From SKLM01 sp964450435 (lineage in GTDB: Bacteria > Chloroflexota > Anaerolineae > B4-G1), in assembly GCA_964450435.1 (NCBI GenBank), contig CAYVCX010000005.1, forward strand, positions 1-64,000: a stretch of DNA of 64,000 nucleotides. The letters run 5' to 3'. The notes beneath the pieces were generated by a model. That model saw nothing but the letters and a program-made list of their open reading frames with translations, was not told the DNA's origin and made no database searches. Positions 9,328 through 19,299 of the stretch are shown here, piece by piece; position 1 is the stretch's first letter, and each line of letters begins with the position of its first letter. Position numbers and translations under genes: made by a program.

Positions 9328-9909
9328 CTACAGCTCGATCTTCGTTCCCAGCACCTTAAGGAACTTGGCAAGCCAATCAGGATGGGCCGGCCAGGCCGGT
9401 GCGGTGACCAGGTTGCCGTCCACGTGGGCCTGGTCCACCGGGATATCCACGAACTCGCCGCCGGCACGCGTGACGTCCGGCCCGACCGCCGGATAAGCCG
9501 AGCAGGCCTTACCTTGCAGCACCCCCGCCGCCGCCAGCACCTGTGCACCATGACAGATGGCTGCGATGGGTTTGTTCGCATCCGAGAAATGTCGCACCGT
9601 CTTCAACACGGCTTCGTTCAGGCGTATGTACTCCGGTGCGCGCCCCCCGGGGATGACCAGCGCGTCATAGTCCTCCGCATTGATCTCTGCGAATGTGCCG
9701 TTCAGCGTAAAGTTGTGACCGCGCTTCTCGCTGTAGGTCTGGTCTCCCTCGAAATCATGCACTGCCGTCCGCACCTGATCTCCGGCCTCCTTGTCCGGAC
9801 AGACGGCGTGCACCGTATGCCCCACCATCTGGAGTGCCTGGAAGGGAACCATGACCTCGTAGTCCTCCACGTAGTCTCCGACCAGCATCAGGATCTTCTT
9901 TGCGCTCAT
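9328..9909 (-). CDS. DJ-1/PfpI family protein
   Basis: This 193-residue protein is a class I glutamine-amidotransferase-like member of the DJ-1/PfpI family. It has the nucleophile elbow AAICHGAQ with Cys119 next to His120, and an acidic residue early in the chain (GDYVEDYE). The length fits single-domain PfpI/YhbO enzymes, which act as peptidases, chaperones or glyoxalase-type deglycases under stress. GGAGG stands before the ATG at 9909. The longer upstream frame has no ribosome site and no homology. It lies just behind ridA on the same strand. Confidence 0.9.
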   Translation of the reverse strand: MSAKKILMLVGDYVEDYEVMVPFQALQMVGHTVHAVCPDKEAGDQVRTAVHDFEGDQTYSEKRGHNFTLNGTFAEINAEDYDALVIPGGRAPEYIRLNEAVLKTVRHFSDANKPIAAICHGAQVLAAAGVLQGKACSAYPAVGPDVTRAGGEFVDIPVDQAHVDGNLVTAPAWPAHPDWLAKFLKVLGTKIEL

Positions 9910-10638
9910 AGTGACCTCCGTTTTGTCTGTTCCACGTCGTGCGAACTGCATCCCAGCTTTCTGACCGGTCCCGCCAGGCCAGATACCGTCGGCAGGGCCA
10001 TTCCGGCGGCCCCTGCGCCTGTAGCGCTCATTGATGTGGGCCAAAGCATCGGCCGGACATTCAGGCCCAAATATGGCCCCTGGTATGCCACTGCGCGAAG
10101 CTGTCCGTACGCCCACAGCGAGACAGCAACGAGATAAGAAGAACGGAGCCCCGCGAAGCCGGGCCACGTGTGAGGACAGTATACACCAACGAGACTTGAA
10201 ATTCAAGACTCGCCGCCGTCGGCGCAGGGATCCGCCGCCTGCTGTCCGGCAACTCACGCTCCGCTTTCTGTGTCCGACCCGGGCCATCCCCCCACCTTGT
10301 CGATCGCGACGGGCCCCGGCCCGAAGGGCTTCGCTCGCTGAGCCTGGAGCCTGGGGGGGGCGGGGCTACCCCTATCTCTTGAGCTCTTGGCGAGCCGGTG
10401 CTCCCCGCCAAACGGCCCTGGCACGGGCACGCCAATTCCCTCTGGTCGCCGGACACGCAGCGCGGTACTATGGAAAGCGTAGAGGAAAAAGGATCTGCTG
10501 GGCCGCGGTCGGCCATGTGGGCACCGCTCCCGCTCTCCGGGGCGTCGCGCTGACCAGGAACGAACTCTTCTTGCGGTGCCGGGCCCGGGCCACGGTCACA
10601 GCAGACACGAGGTTGTGAAAGAGGAGGGAGAGCACACG
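9910..10638. other. Intergenic region, nothing recognised
   Basis: About 730 bases between divergent genes. Frames in this stretch have no recognisable product. No strong hairpin with a T-run and no known RNA motif was seen. It must hold the promoters for the pfpI-like gene and the SHOCT genes, but no pair of good -35 and -10 boxes stands out. Confidence 0.4.
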
Positions 10639-10857
10639 ATGATGATATTCTTTGTCCTGGCGCTGCTTCTGTTCGGAGGCGCCCTGCTCGCCTTGTTGGT
10701 GGGCGGCGGCGTCATGCTACACGAACGAGAGGGTAATGGCGGCCGCGCACGCAAACGGCCAGAGCCGACGGCACGGGAGACGCTGGACGAGCGGCTGGCC
10801 CGCGGCGAGATTGGCCGTGACGAGTACGAGGCCATTCGCCATCAAATAGAGTCATAA
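10639..10857 (+). CDS. SHOCT-domain small membrane protein
   Basis: This 72-residue protein has one N-terminal transmembrane helix (IFFVLALLLFGGALLALLVG), a basic linker, and a C-terminal SHOCT motif (LDERLARGEIGRDEYEAIRH). SHOCT motifs are short oligomerisation segments found at protein ends. GAGGAGGGAG lies upstream of the ATG at 10639. It is followed 42 bases later by a second protein of the same design, so the two are probably co-expressed and may form a membrane complex. Confidence 0.8.
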   Translation: MMIFFVLALLLFGGALLALLVGGGVMLHEREGNGGRARKRPEPTARETLDERLARGEIGRDEYEAIRHQIES

Positions 10858-10899
10858 CACGCAAGCGCATCCATAACACAATGATGAGGAGGGAACAAG

Positions 10900-11181
10900 A
10901 TGGGATTCTGTGCCCGTGGCTTAGGTTGGGGAGGTTGGGGACCTATGGGCGGCTGGGGCGGCCTGGCATGGGTGGGCCCCGTGTTCGGCCTGGTGATCCT
11001 GGCCGGCGTGATTGGGCTCCTGGTAGTGGGAGCGCTGTGGTTGGCACGCAGCGCCGGACAGCGGCATGGCATGGCGCCCTCCACGCGGTCGGAGCCTCTG
11101 GCGATCGCCCGACGGCGGCTGGCGGCAGGGGAGATCACCGCCAGCGAGTTTGAGGAGCTGCGAGAGAGGCTTGACGGGTGA
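10900..11181 (+). CDS. SHOCT-domain membrane protein with Gly/Trp-rich N-terminus
   Basis: This 93-residue protein starts with a Gly/Trp-rich stretch (GLGWGGWGPMGGWGG), has one transmembrane helix (PVFGLVILAGVIGLLVVGAL) and ends with a SHOCT motif (ARRRLAAGEITASEFEELRE). A GAGGAGGG precedes the ATG. It pairs with the gene just upstream and probably arose by duplication of the same TM-SHOCT plan. No molecular function is known for the family. Confidence 0.8.
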   Translation: MGFCARGLGWGGWGPMGGWGGLAWVGPVFGLVILAGVIGLLVVGALWLARSAGQRHGMAPSTRSEPLAIARRRLAAGEITASEFEELRERLDG

Positions 11182-11385
11182 GGACGCAACGACTCCGGAA
11201 GTCTCCAGCAGGGGCATCACCGCGAGGGTTCTTGAGCGGCTCTCAAGGCAGGTCCTCAGGCAGAGTCGAGTGGGCAGACTTCCGGAGTCTGAACCAGCCA
11301 CAGCCTGCGGGAGCGTAGGAGCGAGAAGGAAGGATGAGCAGCGAACGCAGTGGTGGATCGGTCAACTTCGGGGTATCATGCGGGT

Positions 11386-12675
11386 ATGAAGAACACCCGC
11401 GTCATTCTGCTGATCAGCGCGCTGACGTTCCTTGGGGCGACGCTATTCGCGCTACCGACGTTCGTGCGGGCTCTGCCGGGGCGGTATGCTGTCTATCTGC
11501 CGGAGCCGCTGCTCGAGATGCGTCGCGTCTCCCATCCCGACACGCTCCCCACGGCCGTGGTTACTCCAACGGAGGCCGGCCCATCCCCTGTCCCCAGGTC
11601 CAGCCCGACGCCGCTGCCCACAGAGACCCCTGAGCCAACGGAGACGCCCGACCCCACGGAGACGCCGCAGCCGACAGACACCCCGGAGCCGTCGCCCACT
11701 CCGAGCCCGACGCCGCCGCCCACGTTTAGCCTGAGCGGCGTGCGCCACGAGCACCAGCGCTGGAATAACTGCGGACCTGCCACCCTGGCCATGCTCCTCT
11801 CCTACTACGGCCGGGACGAGACTCAGATCCAGATCGCACCGGTGCTTAAGCCGGATCCCGAGGACAAGAACGTCAGCCCGCAGGAGATGGCTGCGTACGC
11901 GCGCGAGCTGGGCCTCGGCGCCACGGTGCGCGTCAACGGCTCAGTGGACGGGCTGAAGAAGCTGGTGCGGGCCGGCTTCCCCGTCATCGCGGAGACCTGG
12001 TACGTGCGGGACGCCCGGGATCAGCTGGGACACTACCGCCTCGTCGTGGGCTACAACGACGAGGCGCAGCATTTCCTCACGTACGACTCGCTCGACGGCC
12101 CCGACGTTATCATCGGCTACCACAAGATGGACGAGCTGTGGCGCGTGTTCAACCGAGTCTACCTGGTGGTGTACCGGCCGGACCAGTGGGATGCCCTGGC
12201 CGCCCTCCTCGGCCCGGACATCGATGACACGGCCATGTACGAGGGAGCTCTGGAGAGGGCGCGCACAGAGGCAGCTAACCCGCCTGACTCGTGCGTCGCC
12301 TACGCCGACTGTGCAGACTGGGTCACGTTTTCGCACTTCAATATCGGTACCAGCCTGACCGCTCTCGCCCGACACGAGGAGGCCGCATCGGCCTACGATC
12401 AAGCGCGTCGGCTGGGCCTCCATTACCGCATGCTGTGGTACCAGTTCGGACCCTACGAGAGCTACCACGCGGTCGGCCGCCACGAGGACGTGATCGCCCT
12501 GGCCGATGCGACGCTGGCGACCGCCAGCAACCTGGAGGAATCCTACTACTGGAGGGGCAAAGCCCGGCTGGCGTTGGGCGACACGGAGGGCGCCCGATCC
12601 GACTTCAGGACCGCCCTTCGCTACCACGAGGGGTGGGCCCCCGCCCAGACCGCCCTGGAGGAGCTGGGCGGGTAA
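11386..12675 (+). CDS. Exported C39-like peptidase with C-terminal TPR repeats
   Basis: This 429-residue protein has an N-terminal hydrophobic signal or anchor (VILLISALTFLGATLFALP), a Thr/Pro/Glu linker (about 60-113), and a papain-like C39_2 peptidase domain with Cys129 in NNCGPATLAMLL and His216 in GHYRLVVGYND. From about residue 300 on there are TPR-type helices (FNIGTSLTALARHEEAASAY, YYWRGKARLALGDTEGARSD). It probably acts outside the membrane on peptides or secreted proteins. A TATCAT box ends only six bases before the ATG at 11386 and no ribosome site is seen, so the message may be leaderless. Confidence 0.82.
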   Translation: MKNTRVILLISALTFLGATLFALPTFVRALPGRYAVYLPEPLLEMRRVSHPDTLPTAVVTPTEAGPSPVPRSSPTPLPTETPEPTETPDPTETPQPTDTPEPSPTPSPTPPPTFSLSGVRHEHQRWNNCGPATLAMLLSYYGRDETQIQIAPVLKPDPEDKNVSPQEMAAYARELGLGATVRVNGSVDGLKKLVRAGFPVIAETWYVRDARDQLGHYRLVVGYNDEAQHFLTYDSLDGPDVIIGYHKMDELWRVFNRVYLVVYRPDQWDALAALLGPDIDDTAMYEGALERARTEAANPPDSCVAYADCADWVTFSHFNIGTSLTALARHEEAASAYDQARRLGLHYRMLWYQFGPYESYHAVGRHEDVIALADATLATASNLEESYYWRGKARLALGDTEGARSDFRTALRYHEGWAPAQTALEELGG

Positions 12676-12933
12676 TCCGGCGGCTGGCCCATCCCGAGGC
12701 CGTTCCCCTGCTTTGAAACCGGCAACCACAGGTGCGCCTGGAGGGTTGTTTTCCGGTCCGAGACACACTGTGGCGCACCTTACGCTGTGAACTGAGCCGG
12801 ATGCGATAACGCGGGTCCTCTCTTCGCGTGATCGGCGCCTTGAGGCTAGCTCGCGGCGCAAGGACGGCTCTGCTCCAGCGGAGAGATCATCGGCGAACCT
12901 CTTTACCGCAGGTGCCCGTCGCCGAGTGGGCGC

Positions 12934-14622
12934 TCAGGTCTTGAACAGGCGATCGCGGCGGCGGTCGGCGGATTGGAAGGGCAGCGCCTCATCTCGGTCG
13001 CCCTCCTGATGCCGCTCCTCGAACCACTGCACCCAGCGCGCCGGCGCGTCCACGTCCTCCGCGCCGTGCTCCGTAATCCGGCGGCGGACACGGCAGAGGA
13101 TCGGGGTATTGACTGCCGCGCCGGCAATGATGGCCTGGCCCTTGGAGAGAGCAGGCAGCTCGTCCAGCAGGTCGCGCCCCACGCTCTCCACGCTCTCGGC
13201 CACCTTCGCCTGGTCCACGGGGTTGACGATGCGTAGCAGGAACTGGCTCATGCACTGGGAGAGGACGTCCGAGTCAAGCTTCCCGGGGCGCTGGCTGATC
13301 AACCCCACCCCCACCCCGAACTTGCGTCCCTCGGACAGAATCGTTTTCAGGATCTCGGAGCTCACCAGATCCGCCGCGGCAGGCGCGAAGCGGTGGGCCT
13401 CCTCGATGAGCACGAAGGCAGGGTATGGCAGGTAAGTCTCGTCTTTCTCGCCTGCCTGTCCCTTCTCCGTCTCCATGCGCGCCTGGAGCAGGCGCCGGAG
13501 CAGGGTAGCCACCACCACCTGCTGTTCGCGGTGGTCGACCTCGTTGAGCTGGAGTACGGTGCACTGCCCAGGGTGGAACAGATCATCGAGCGGCAGACTC
13601 TCCAGGTCATCGAAGATGCGCGAGCCCTCCAGACGCGAGTTCAGGCGCCAGATCACGGCACCCGCTGTGCCGTAGTCGTCCGCGGCCAGCTCCTCTGCCT
13701 GTTCCTCCGGGCTTCTCGGCCCGCCGCTCATCTCCTCCTCAGCCTTCCGGACCGCGATGCGCAGCTGCCCCAGCGTCCATTTGGGCCCGAACTCCCGGTT
13801 CACCAGGTTGTACCCCTTGCCCAGCACGTAGTGCATGCGTTCGGAGAGGTTCGGCAGCAAGTAGCGGAGATCACCCAGGGTCAGGGACGAGATGCGCACC
13901 TTGACGTGTTCCGGTCGGATCACCTTCACCCGGGGGCCGTATCCCCCCTCGGCGAACTCGTCGCCCCACTCCATCTCCGAGAGGGTATGGTACTCGCCGT
14001 GGGGGTCCACGATCAGCATCGCCGCCCGGTTCTTCGGCGCCATCAGCTCCTCGGTGAGCACGCCGGCGAGGTAGCTCTTGCCGGAACCGGTGCTAGCGAT
14101 GATGGCCAGGTGCGTGCTGGTGATCTCGCGCAGATCGACGGCGATGGGCACCTGCCCGACGGGACGGCTGAGGAGGGAGCCGACGTGGGCCGCCCCGGTC
14201 TGCCCGGTCTCGCGTTTGCTGAGCACGCGGGCCAGGAACGCCTCGTCCGCCACGTAGATAGAGGTCCCGATGCGCGGGGGAATGCGCGGGTTGACGAAAT
14301 CGCCCAACACCTCATCGTAATAGCCAAGCACGTTGACACTGATCTCGAAGAGCTCGTGATCCTGCCCCTGGTAGCCGACGACGGCCGCGACGCTGTCGGG
14401 GGCGACGGCGGGATCGGCCAGAAAGCCATCGGGGAAGAGCCGCACCGGGCGCCGACCCGTGATGCGCCCCAGGACGCGCCGTGTCTCCCCGTCAACCTCC
14501 GTCTCGTAATAGACGAACTCGCCCACCTTGGCCGTCTCGGCGCGGTCCGGGGTGATGAACAGATACTCGTGATGGGTCTCACCGGGGCCCTTGGTGGTAC
14601 CGATCTGCATGGGTGCGGTCAC
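12934..14622 (-). CDS. herA: HerA-type DNA translocase ATPase
   Basis: This 562-residue FtsK/HerA-superfamily ATPase pumps DNA for end resection with NurA and the Mre11-Rad50 complex. An N-terminal HAS-barrel (GEFVYYETEVDGETRRVLGR) precedes a RecA-like motor with Walker A STGSGKS (177-183), Walker B FVLIEEAHRF and an arginine-rich C-terminal end. The start is taken at the GTG at 14622: it overlaps the preceding stop as GTGA and has GGGAGG six bases upstream. It is the last gene of a five-gene minus-strand operon. Bacterial HerA homologues can also serve in phage defence, but this neighbourhood argues for repair. Confidence 0.9.
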   Translation of the reverse strand: MTAPMQIGTTKGPGETHHEYLFITPDRAETAKVGEFVYYETEVDGETRRVLGRITGRRPVRLFPDGFLADPAVAPDSVAAVVGYQGQDHELFEISVNVLGYYDEVLGDFVNPRIPPRIGTSIYVADEAFLARVLSKRETGQTGAAHVGSLLSRPVGQVPIAVDLREITSTHLAIIASTGSGKSYLAGVLTEELMAPKNRAAMLIVDPHGEYHTLSEMEWGDEFAEGGYGPRVKVIRPEHVKVRISSLTLGDLRYLLPNLSERMHYVLGKGYNLVNREFGPKWTLGQLRIAVRKAEEEMSGGPRSPEEQAEELAADDYGTAGAVIWRLNSRLEGSRIFDDLESLPLDDLFHPGQCTVLQLNEVDHREQQVVVATLLRRLLQARMETEKGQAGEKDETYLPYPAFVLIEEAHRFAPAAADLVSSEILKTILSEGRKFGVGVGLISQRPGKLDSDVLSQCMSQFLLRIVNPVDQAKVAESVESVGRDLLDELPALSKGQAIIAGAAVNTPILCRVRRRITEHGAEDVDAPARWVQWFEERHQEGDRDEALPFQSADRRRDRLFKT

Positions 14623-15215
14623 GATCTCCCTCCCATAGGCTCGATGCACGTCTGCCAGGTCCACTGCTGGGCCAGAACGGAGAGGGTCTGTGCCTCGCCG
14701 GGAAAGAGCGTAGTCAACCGGTCGACGATGCGCAGCAACAGATGGCGCGCCAGGGGGCGCCCCTGCCCCAGGAGCAGGGGCGCGTAGCCGATCCGCACGC
14801 CACCGCCCTCCGATCGGTGGAACGCGCCCACCGCCCGATCGTCCATCCGCTCTACCAGCGTGTCAATCTGCGCCGAGAGCGGCGGCACGCCGTGAGTGGG
14901 GATGCCGCCCGCCCCCAGTATGCCCACGGCAGTGATACCCACCAGTGTCACCTTCTCAGTCAGGTAGTCCGGCGAGAAGACCTCGAGATCCGGAGCCGGC
15001 GACAAACGGGGCCCGAGGTTGCCGAACTCCGGATTGTGGAGCACAGTGTCATAGATCACGCCTACCAGGTGCCCGCGTTCCTCCCCCAGCGGAACGCGAA
15101 CGAAGGTGCCGAAGGCGTAGTCGTCGGGCGTTGGCGGCCGCGCGACCTCGCCGCGTCCGTAGATCTGACAGACGTAGTCCGTGTGGACGTTCGACTTCAC
15201 GAGTTTCCCAATCAT
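14619..15215 (-). CDS. HerA-associated protein, probably HAS-barrel-like
   Basis: This 198-residue protein of unknown function sits between nurA and herA and shares a four-base stop/start overlap with herA. Its N-terminal 75 residues (IGKLVKSNVHTDYVCQIYGR, FGTFVRVPLGEERGHLVGVI) have the strand pattern of the HAS barrel found at the N-terminus of HerA and ATP synthase subunits; this resemblance is judged by eye. The rest is alpha/beta with no known motif. The context suggests a structural partner of the HerA ring. The start at 15215 has AGGGG nine bases upstream. Confidence 0.7.
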   Translation of the reverse strand: MIGKLVKSNVHTDYVCQIYGRGEVARPPTPDDYAFGTFVRVPLGEERGHLVGVIYDTVLHNPEFGNLGPRLSPAPDLEVFSPDYLTEKVTLVGITAVGILGAGGIPTHGVPPLSAQIDTLVERMDDRAVGAFHRSEGGGVRIGYAPLLLGQGRPLARHLLLRIVDRLTTLFPGEAQTLSVLAQQWTWQTCIEPMGGRS

Positions 15216-15398
15216 CGATCTGATCCCCTTCACGAATGGCTCGATCTGGACTGCAGCTCCCCTGAACTTGAGGCAGACTGTCTCGGCGGCGTCGTCCTCC
15301 TCAGCCTGGATCTCGATCCAGGCTGATGGCAGGGATTCCGCAATTCATCCCCAGCCGTCGTGGGTCTGAATGTCACACCTACACGAATCGATATCTAG

Positions 15399-16580
15399 CT
15401 AGGTCCGTCTCCCCTTTTTGCTGCCCCTCTTGCGGGAGAACCGCAGCGGGAGCCCCTGCCTCTCCGCAAACTCCTGAAAGATCCGGTAGAACCGTTCCCG
15501 GTCCCGATGCGTGATCACCGCCGCGGCGTCGGCGGTTTCCAGCGCGTAAGGGTAGCCGTTCCCCACCACACACTCAGCCCGCACCACGTCGACCACACGC
15601 TCCAGCTCCCCCTCCTCCAGCACCCAGCGCGGCACGTCCAGGCGCGCCGGGATTCCGTCGGCCGTGGTCTTCAAATACGTGAACACCACCTGCTCGTAGT
15701 AGCGCTGCTCCACCGCGTCCTCACGGGCACAGATGTACGCAGCGCTGCGGTCGCCCCACTTCATCCGGTGGCGCAACAGGGCGCCGTCGTTGATGGAGGC
15801 CTCGGCGCTCACGTTGGTCAGGCGCTGGAGCAGCGCCACCAGGTCCCTGGCGTAGCTTCCGTCCACGTAGCCCACCACAGGCACGCGGTGCGTCCGGGAT
15901 GCCGCCACCAGCGACGTCACCGCGCCGACGTACTCCCGCTGTTGTACGGGGTCCATATGCTGGACGAAGGAGATCACCAGGGAGCCGTCGAAGAAGCAGA
16001 TCGGCTTGACGTCGGCGTCCCGGGTCTCCTCCATCAGGGCCGCCAGCCGCCGGCATTCGCAGACGAACCGCCGGGCGTTCACCCGCCGGTCGGGGAAACC
16101 GAGAACGTCGGTGCTACCGGAGGAGGCCTCGTCGCCGCCCAGCTCGTCCGGCGCGAGAATCTCGAAATCGGCGGCCTTCACGTACTCCCGGTCCGGCTGG
16201 TGGGGGTTCACGAACCAGCCGATCTGCACCGCCCCCACGGGCAGGGAGATCTCCTTGCTGGGCGGGATCTGCGAGCCATCCACGGCAGCCGTCGGCACGC
16301 CCAGCAGCACACCCCGGGCCCACGTCCGCGCCTGCTCGTGGTGCTCCCATTTCTGCGCGAAAGGGACGATGATCCCGTGCTCCTCATGCTCTGGCGTGGG
16401 CCGGGCGCCGGGGGAGGGTATACCCGCCAGCCGCGCCTCAATCTCGGCCCGGCTCAGGCCCGCCAGCTTCTCCAACGCCCTTTCGTACGCCTCGCACGCA
16501 TCGCCCACGCCGAGCTGATATCCGACGAAATGCTTGGCCTTCTCCTCCAGCGCGGCGATCACCTGTCCGCGGTGCAGCAT
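15399..16580 (-). CDS. nurA: NurA 5'-3' nuclease
   Basis: This 393-residue NurA-domain nuclease is expected to degrade the 5' strand of DNA ends in complex with HerA. The two conserved acidic motifs are visible: AAVDGSQI with Asp101 and ICFFDGSLV with Asp198. The core continues through YVDGSYARDLVALL, and the protein ends in a basic tail (RFSRKRGSKKGRRT). GGAGGAG precedes the ATG, which lies 12 bases after the sbcC stop codon. Its length is close to archaeal NurA. With mre11 and rad50 upstream and herA downstream, the assignment is firm. Confidence 0.9.
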   Translation of the reverse strand: MLHRGQVIAALEEKAKHFVGYQLGVGDACEAYERALEKLAGLSRAEIEARLAGIPSPGARPTPEHEEHGIIVPFAQKWEHHEQARTWARGVLLGVPTAAVDGSQIPPSKEISLPVGAVQIGWFVNPHQPDREYVKAADFEILAPDELGGDEASSGSTDVLGFPDRRVNARRFVCECRRLAALMEETRDADVKPICFFDGSLVISFVQHMDPVQQREYVGAVTSLVAASRTHRVPVVGYVDGSYARDLVALLQRLTNVSAEASINDGALLRHRMKWGDRSAAYICAREDAVEQRYYEQVVFTYLKTTADGIPARLDVPRWVLEEGELERVVDVVRAECVVGNGYPYALETADAAAVITHRDRERFYRIFQEFAERQGLPLRFSRKRGSKKGRRT

Positions 16581-16592
16581 CGCTCCTCCCTC

Positions 16593-19298
16593 TCACTCGG
16601 CAATGGCCTGGCTCCGTCCGTCTTCCCTGACCACTCGCACCACGTGGTCCGTATCCTGCTCGAAGGTGTCGTCGTGGCTGATCACAAAGAGCTGGGAGAA
16701 GCCCTTGACGTTGAGAATCTGCTCCGCCAGGTTGTCCCGCCGCCGATCATCGAGGTTCGCCGTGGGCTCGTCGAAGAAAGCCAAGTCAACAGCCGATACC
16801 TCCTTCAACAAAGCAAGGCGCACCGCCAGGGCGGCCGCCATCTGCTCGCCCCCGGAGAGCTGCTGAAACCCGCGCTCGCGACCGTCGGCCCTGAGCACGA
16901 TCTCGTAGTCCTCGGTCCACCGCAGTCGCGCCCTGTGGTCCGCCATGATGTCAGCGTAGAGCTGCGCTGCCTGCGCCGAGATCACCTGCACCAGCGCCTG
17001 GGTCACCTTCGGCCCGGCGTCCCGCACCACCTGGCGCAGGATCTCCAGCAGCGAGAGCAACTCCCTCAGTTGCTCCCTTTCCTTCTCGGCCTCTTCCAGT
17101 TCAGCTTCGACCCTCGTCAGGTGCTCGATCTTCTCCAAGACCTCTTCGAGCCGCCGCCGCTGATGGCGCAGCCCCTCATCCAGCGCAGCGATTGCGCCGC
17201 GCAGCTCATCGTAGGCTGTCTCCAGCTCGTGATAGGCCTCCGGATCGTAGTTCTCGGCTACCTGATCCCGCTCCCGGGCCAACCGGTCGCGCTCCGCCCG
17301 CGTAGCTGCCAGCGCCTGCTCCTGCTCCGCCGCCCTGGTCCGCAGCTCGTCCCGCCGGCGCGCCTCACGGATGTGAGAGACGTACTGCTGGTGGGCCGCG
17401 GAATGGGCCGCCCGTCTCTGCCGCTGGGTCTCGATACGCTGATCCAGACCCTCATGAGCAGTAAGTTGCTCCTGAAGCAAAGAGACTTCGCCGCTCAACC
17501 CCCCCGCCTGCTCTCGGGCTCGCCCGAGCTCTTCCTCGACGACATGCCGTCGGGCAGCCACGTCTGCCGCGCGTGCGTGCCGCCGCCGTGGATCGCCCAA
17601 TGCCTCCAGCTCCGCCAGCAGGCCGTCGACCCTGGTCGGAGCCCCAGACAGCTTCGCAATCTCCTCCTCCAACGCCGTGATGGCCTCTCGCTGCTCCGCG
17701 ATCTGGTCCCGGAGCTGAACTGCCTCAGCGGGGCGCGGGAGGGTCCTTAGGCGAGCCCGATGCTCCTCCAGCCGGGCTCCCAGACTCTGCCGGGCACCCT
17801 CCAGTGCCCCCTGCCGGTTCCGCAGGGCCTCCAGTGCACCCTCCAGCTCCTCCTCCCGGGTACGATTCCGCTCCAGAAGCTCGGCGCGGTGCTCCGCCGT
17901 CAGCGGCCCCTCGCAGACCGGGCACGCGGCCTCCTTCGCAGACCTCAACGTCTCGGTCTGCTCGCGTACCTGGGCCAGGTCCGCCTCGCATGCGGCAGCC
18001 TCCGCCGTCAGCGCGTCTCGGGCTTTCTCGGTTTCCCGCAGCTCGAGCCTCAGTTCCTGAACAGCCTCCTCAACTTCGTCCTTCTCCTCCAGCCCTTCTC
18101 GCACCACCTCCAGCCGCTGCTCGAGGCTGGACAACTGCGCGCGCCGCTCCTCAAGGATCAGCCTGTGATCCCCCAGTCGGTCGGCGTCGCGCCGCGCCTC
18201 CTCAAGTTCCCTCTGGAGCCGCTTCTGGGCCTCCACCTGGGGGTGCAGGCGTGCCATCTGCTCCTCTGCCTGGCCGATCTCCTCCAGTTCCTGCTTCAAA
18301 CGCTCGATCTCCTGCTGCGCCACGGCCAGTGCCTTGTCGCACCTCTGTCGCTGCAGCTCCAGCCCGTCGCGCTCCTTCCGCTGTGCCTCCAGCGCGTCCA
18401 GCGCCTCCTCGGCATCCACGTACGCCCGGTGGCCTTCCTCCGTCTCCGCCACCACCGCCTGGGCCTCCTCGGCGCTTCGCAGCGCATCGGCGGCCTCCTG
18501 CCAGCGCGCCTCCTGTGCTCTTGCCTCAGCCCCGGCCTCCACCACGGCCCGCGCCAGCTCGTCCAGTTGATTCTTGACTTCCCCCAGCTCCTTCTTCCGC
18601 GCGCTGACTTCCGCCAGCTCCACCCGAGCGCGCTCCCGTTCCGCTTCGTCCCGTGCGATAGCCTTGCGCAGATCCGCCGCCCGCTCCTCCTCGGCCGGCA
18701 GCGCCTTCACCTGGCCCTCGAGCCCGGCCATGAGCCGTTCCTGGGCCACGATGTCGTCCTTCAAGCGGCTGGCTGGCTCGCGCAGCCCACGCCACACCTC
18801 CTCATACTCATCCACGCGGAGCAGGGGGTTGAAGACATCTTTCCGTCGGCTGGGGGTCTCCAGGAAAGCCGCAGTCAGCAGCCCCTGGGACACCCCGACC
18901 GCATCCTGGAACAAGGCCGAGAGACTTCCACGCCGCTCCACCCCGGCGAACTGGCGCAGCCACCCCATCGTGTCGGCCTTACCATCGGTCAACTTCTGAT
19001 CGATCTCGGGATCATAGACGTAGTACTGGCTGTAGCTGCCGCATCTGCGCACCACCTGAAAGGGACGGCCGTCCTCGCCTGCGACGTGGACGGTGACGCT
19101 GGCCGTCTTCTCGCCCTGACGCACGAACTGCTCCTGGGTGGTTAGCAAGCTGTCGAAGAGGGCAAATCCGATTGCCTCCACAATCGTGCTCTTGCCGGCG
19201 CCGTTATACCCGCAGATGGCGTTCGTCCCGGTCGTGAAGGTCACACTGGCCCGCTCGTAGCTCTTGACGTTCTCCAGGTCGACGCGAAGAATCTCCAC
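16593..19298 (-). CDS. sbcC: SbcC/Rad50 ATPase
   Basis: This 901-residue SMC-like ATPase works with SbcD/Mre11 to tether and process DNA double-strand ends. The N-terminal ATP-binding half has Walker A GYNGAGKST (30-38). Two very long coiled coils (about 180-440 and 480-740) flank a zinc hook, CPVC (Cys459, Cys462). The C-terminal half carries the ABC signature QQLSGGEQMA and Walker B LAFFDEPTANLDD. The GTG start at 19298 lies one base beyond the sbcD stop codon. Size and layout are closer to archaeal Rad50 than to the longer E. coli SbcC. Confidence 0.95.
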   Translation of the reverse strand: MEILRVDLENVKSYERASVTFTTGTNAICGYNGAGKSTIVEAIGFALFDSLLTTQEQFVRQGEKTASVTVHVAGEDGRPFQVVRRCGSYSQYYVYDPEIDQKLTDGKADTMGWLRQFAGVERRGSLSALFQDAVGVSQGLLTAAFLETPSRRKDVFNPLLRVDEYEEVWRGLREPASRLKDDIVAQERLMAGLEGQVKALPAEEERAADLRKAIARDEAERERARVELAEVSARKKELGEVKNQLDELARAVVEAGAEARAQEARWQEAADALRSAEEAQAVVAETEEGHRAYVDAEEALDALEAQRKERDGLELQRQRCDKALAVAQQEIERLKQELEEIGQAEEQMARLHPQVEAQKRLQRELEEARRDADRLGDHRLILEERRAQLSSLEQRLEVVREGLEEKDEVEEAVQELRLELRETEKARDALTAEAAACEADLAQVREQTETLRSAKEAACPVCEGPLTAEHRAELLERNRTREEELEGALEALRNRQGALEGARQSLGARLEEHRARLRTLPRPAEAVQLRDQIAEQREAITALEEEIAKLSGAPTRVDGLLAELEALGDPRRRHARAADVAARRHVVEEELGRAREQAGGLSGEVSLLQEQLTAHEGLDQRIETQRQRRAAHSAAHQQYVSHIREARRRDELRTRAAEQEQALAATRAERDRLARERDQVAENYDPEAYHELETAYDELRGAIAALDEGLRHQRRRLEEVLEKIEHLTRVEAELEEAEKEREQLRELLSLLEILRQVVRDAGPKVTQALVQVISAQAAQLYADIMADHRARLRWTEDYEIVLRADGRERGFQQLSGGEQMAAALAVRLALLKEVSAVDLAFFDEPTANLDDRRRDNLAEQILNVKGFSQLFVISHDDTFEQDTDHVVRVVREDGRSQAIAE

Positions 19299-19299
19299 G

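Noticed and set aside
15507..17750. A 747-codon plus-strand open frame opposite nurA and sbcC
   Set aside because: It is antisense to two genes with clear motifs, has no recognisable domain and follows from high GC content. The same applies to long antisense frames at 27064-28401, 46001-47776 and 57368-59920.
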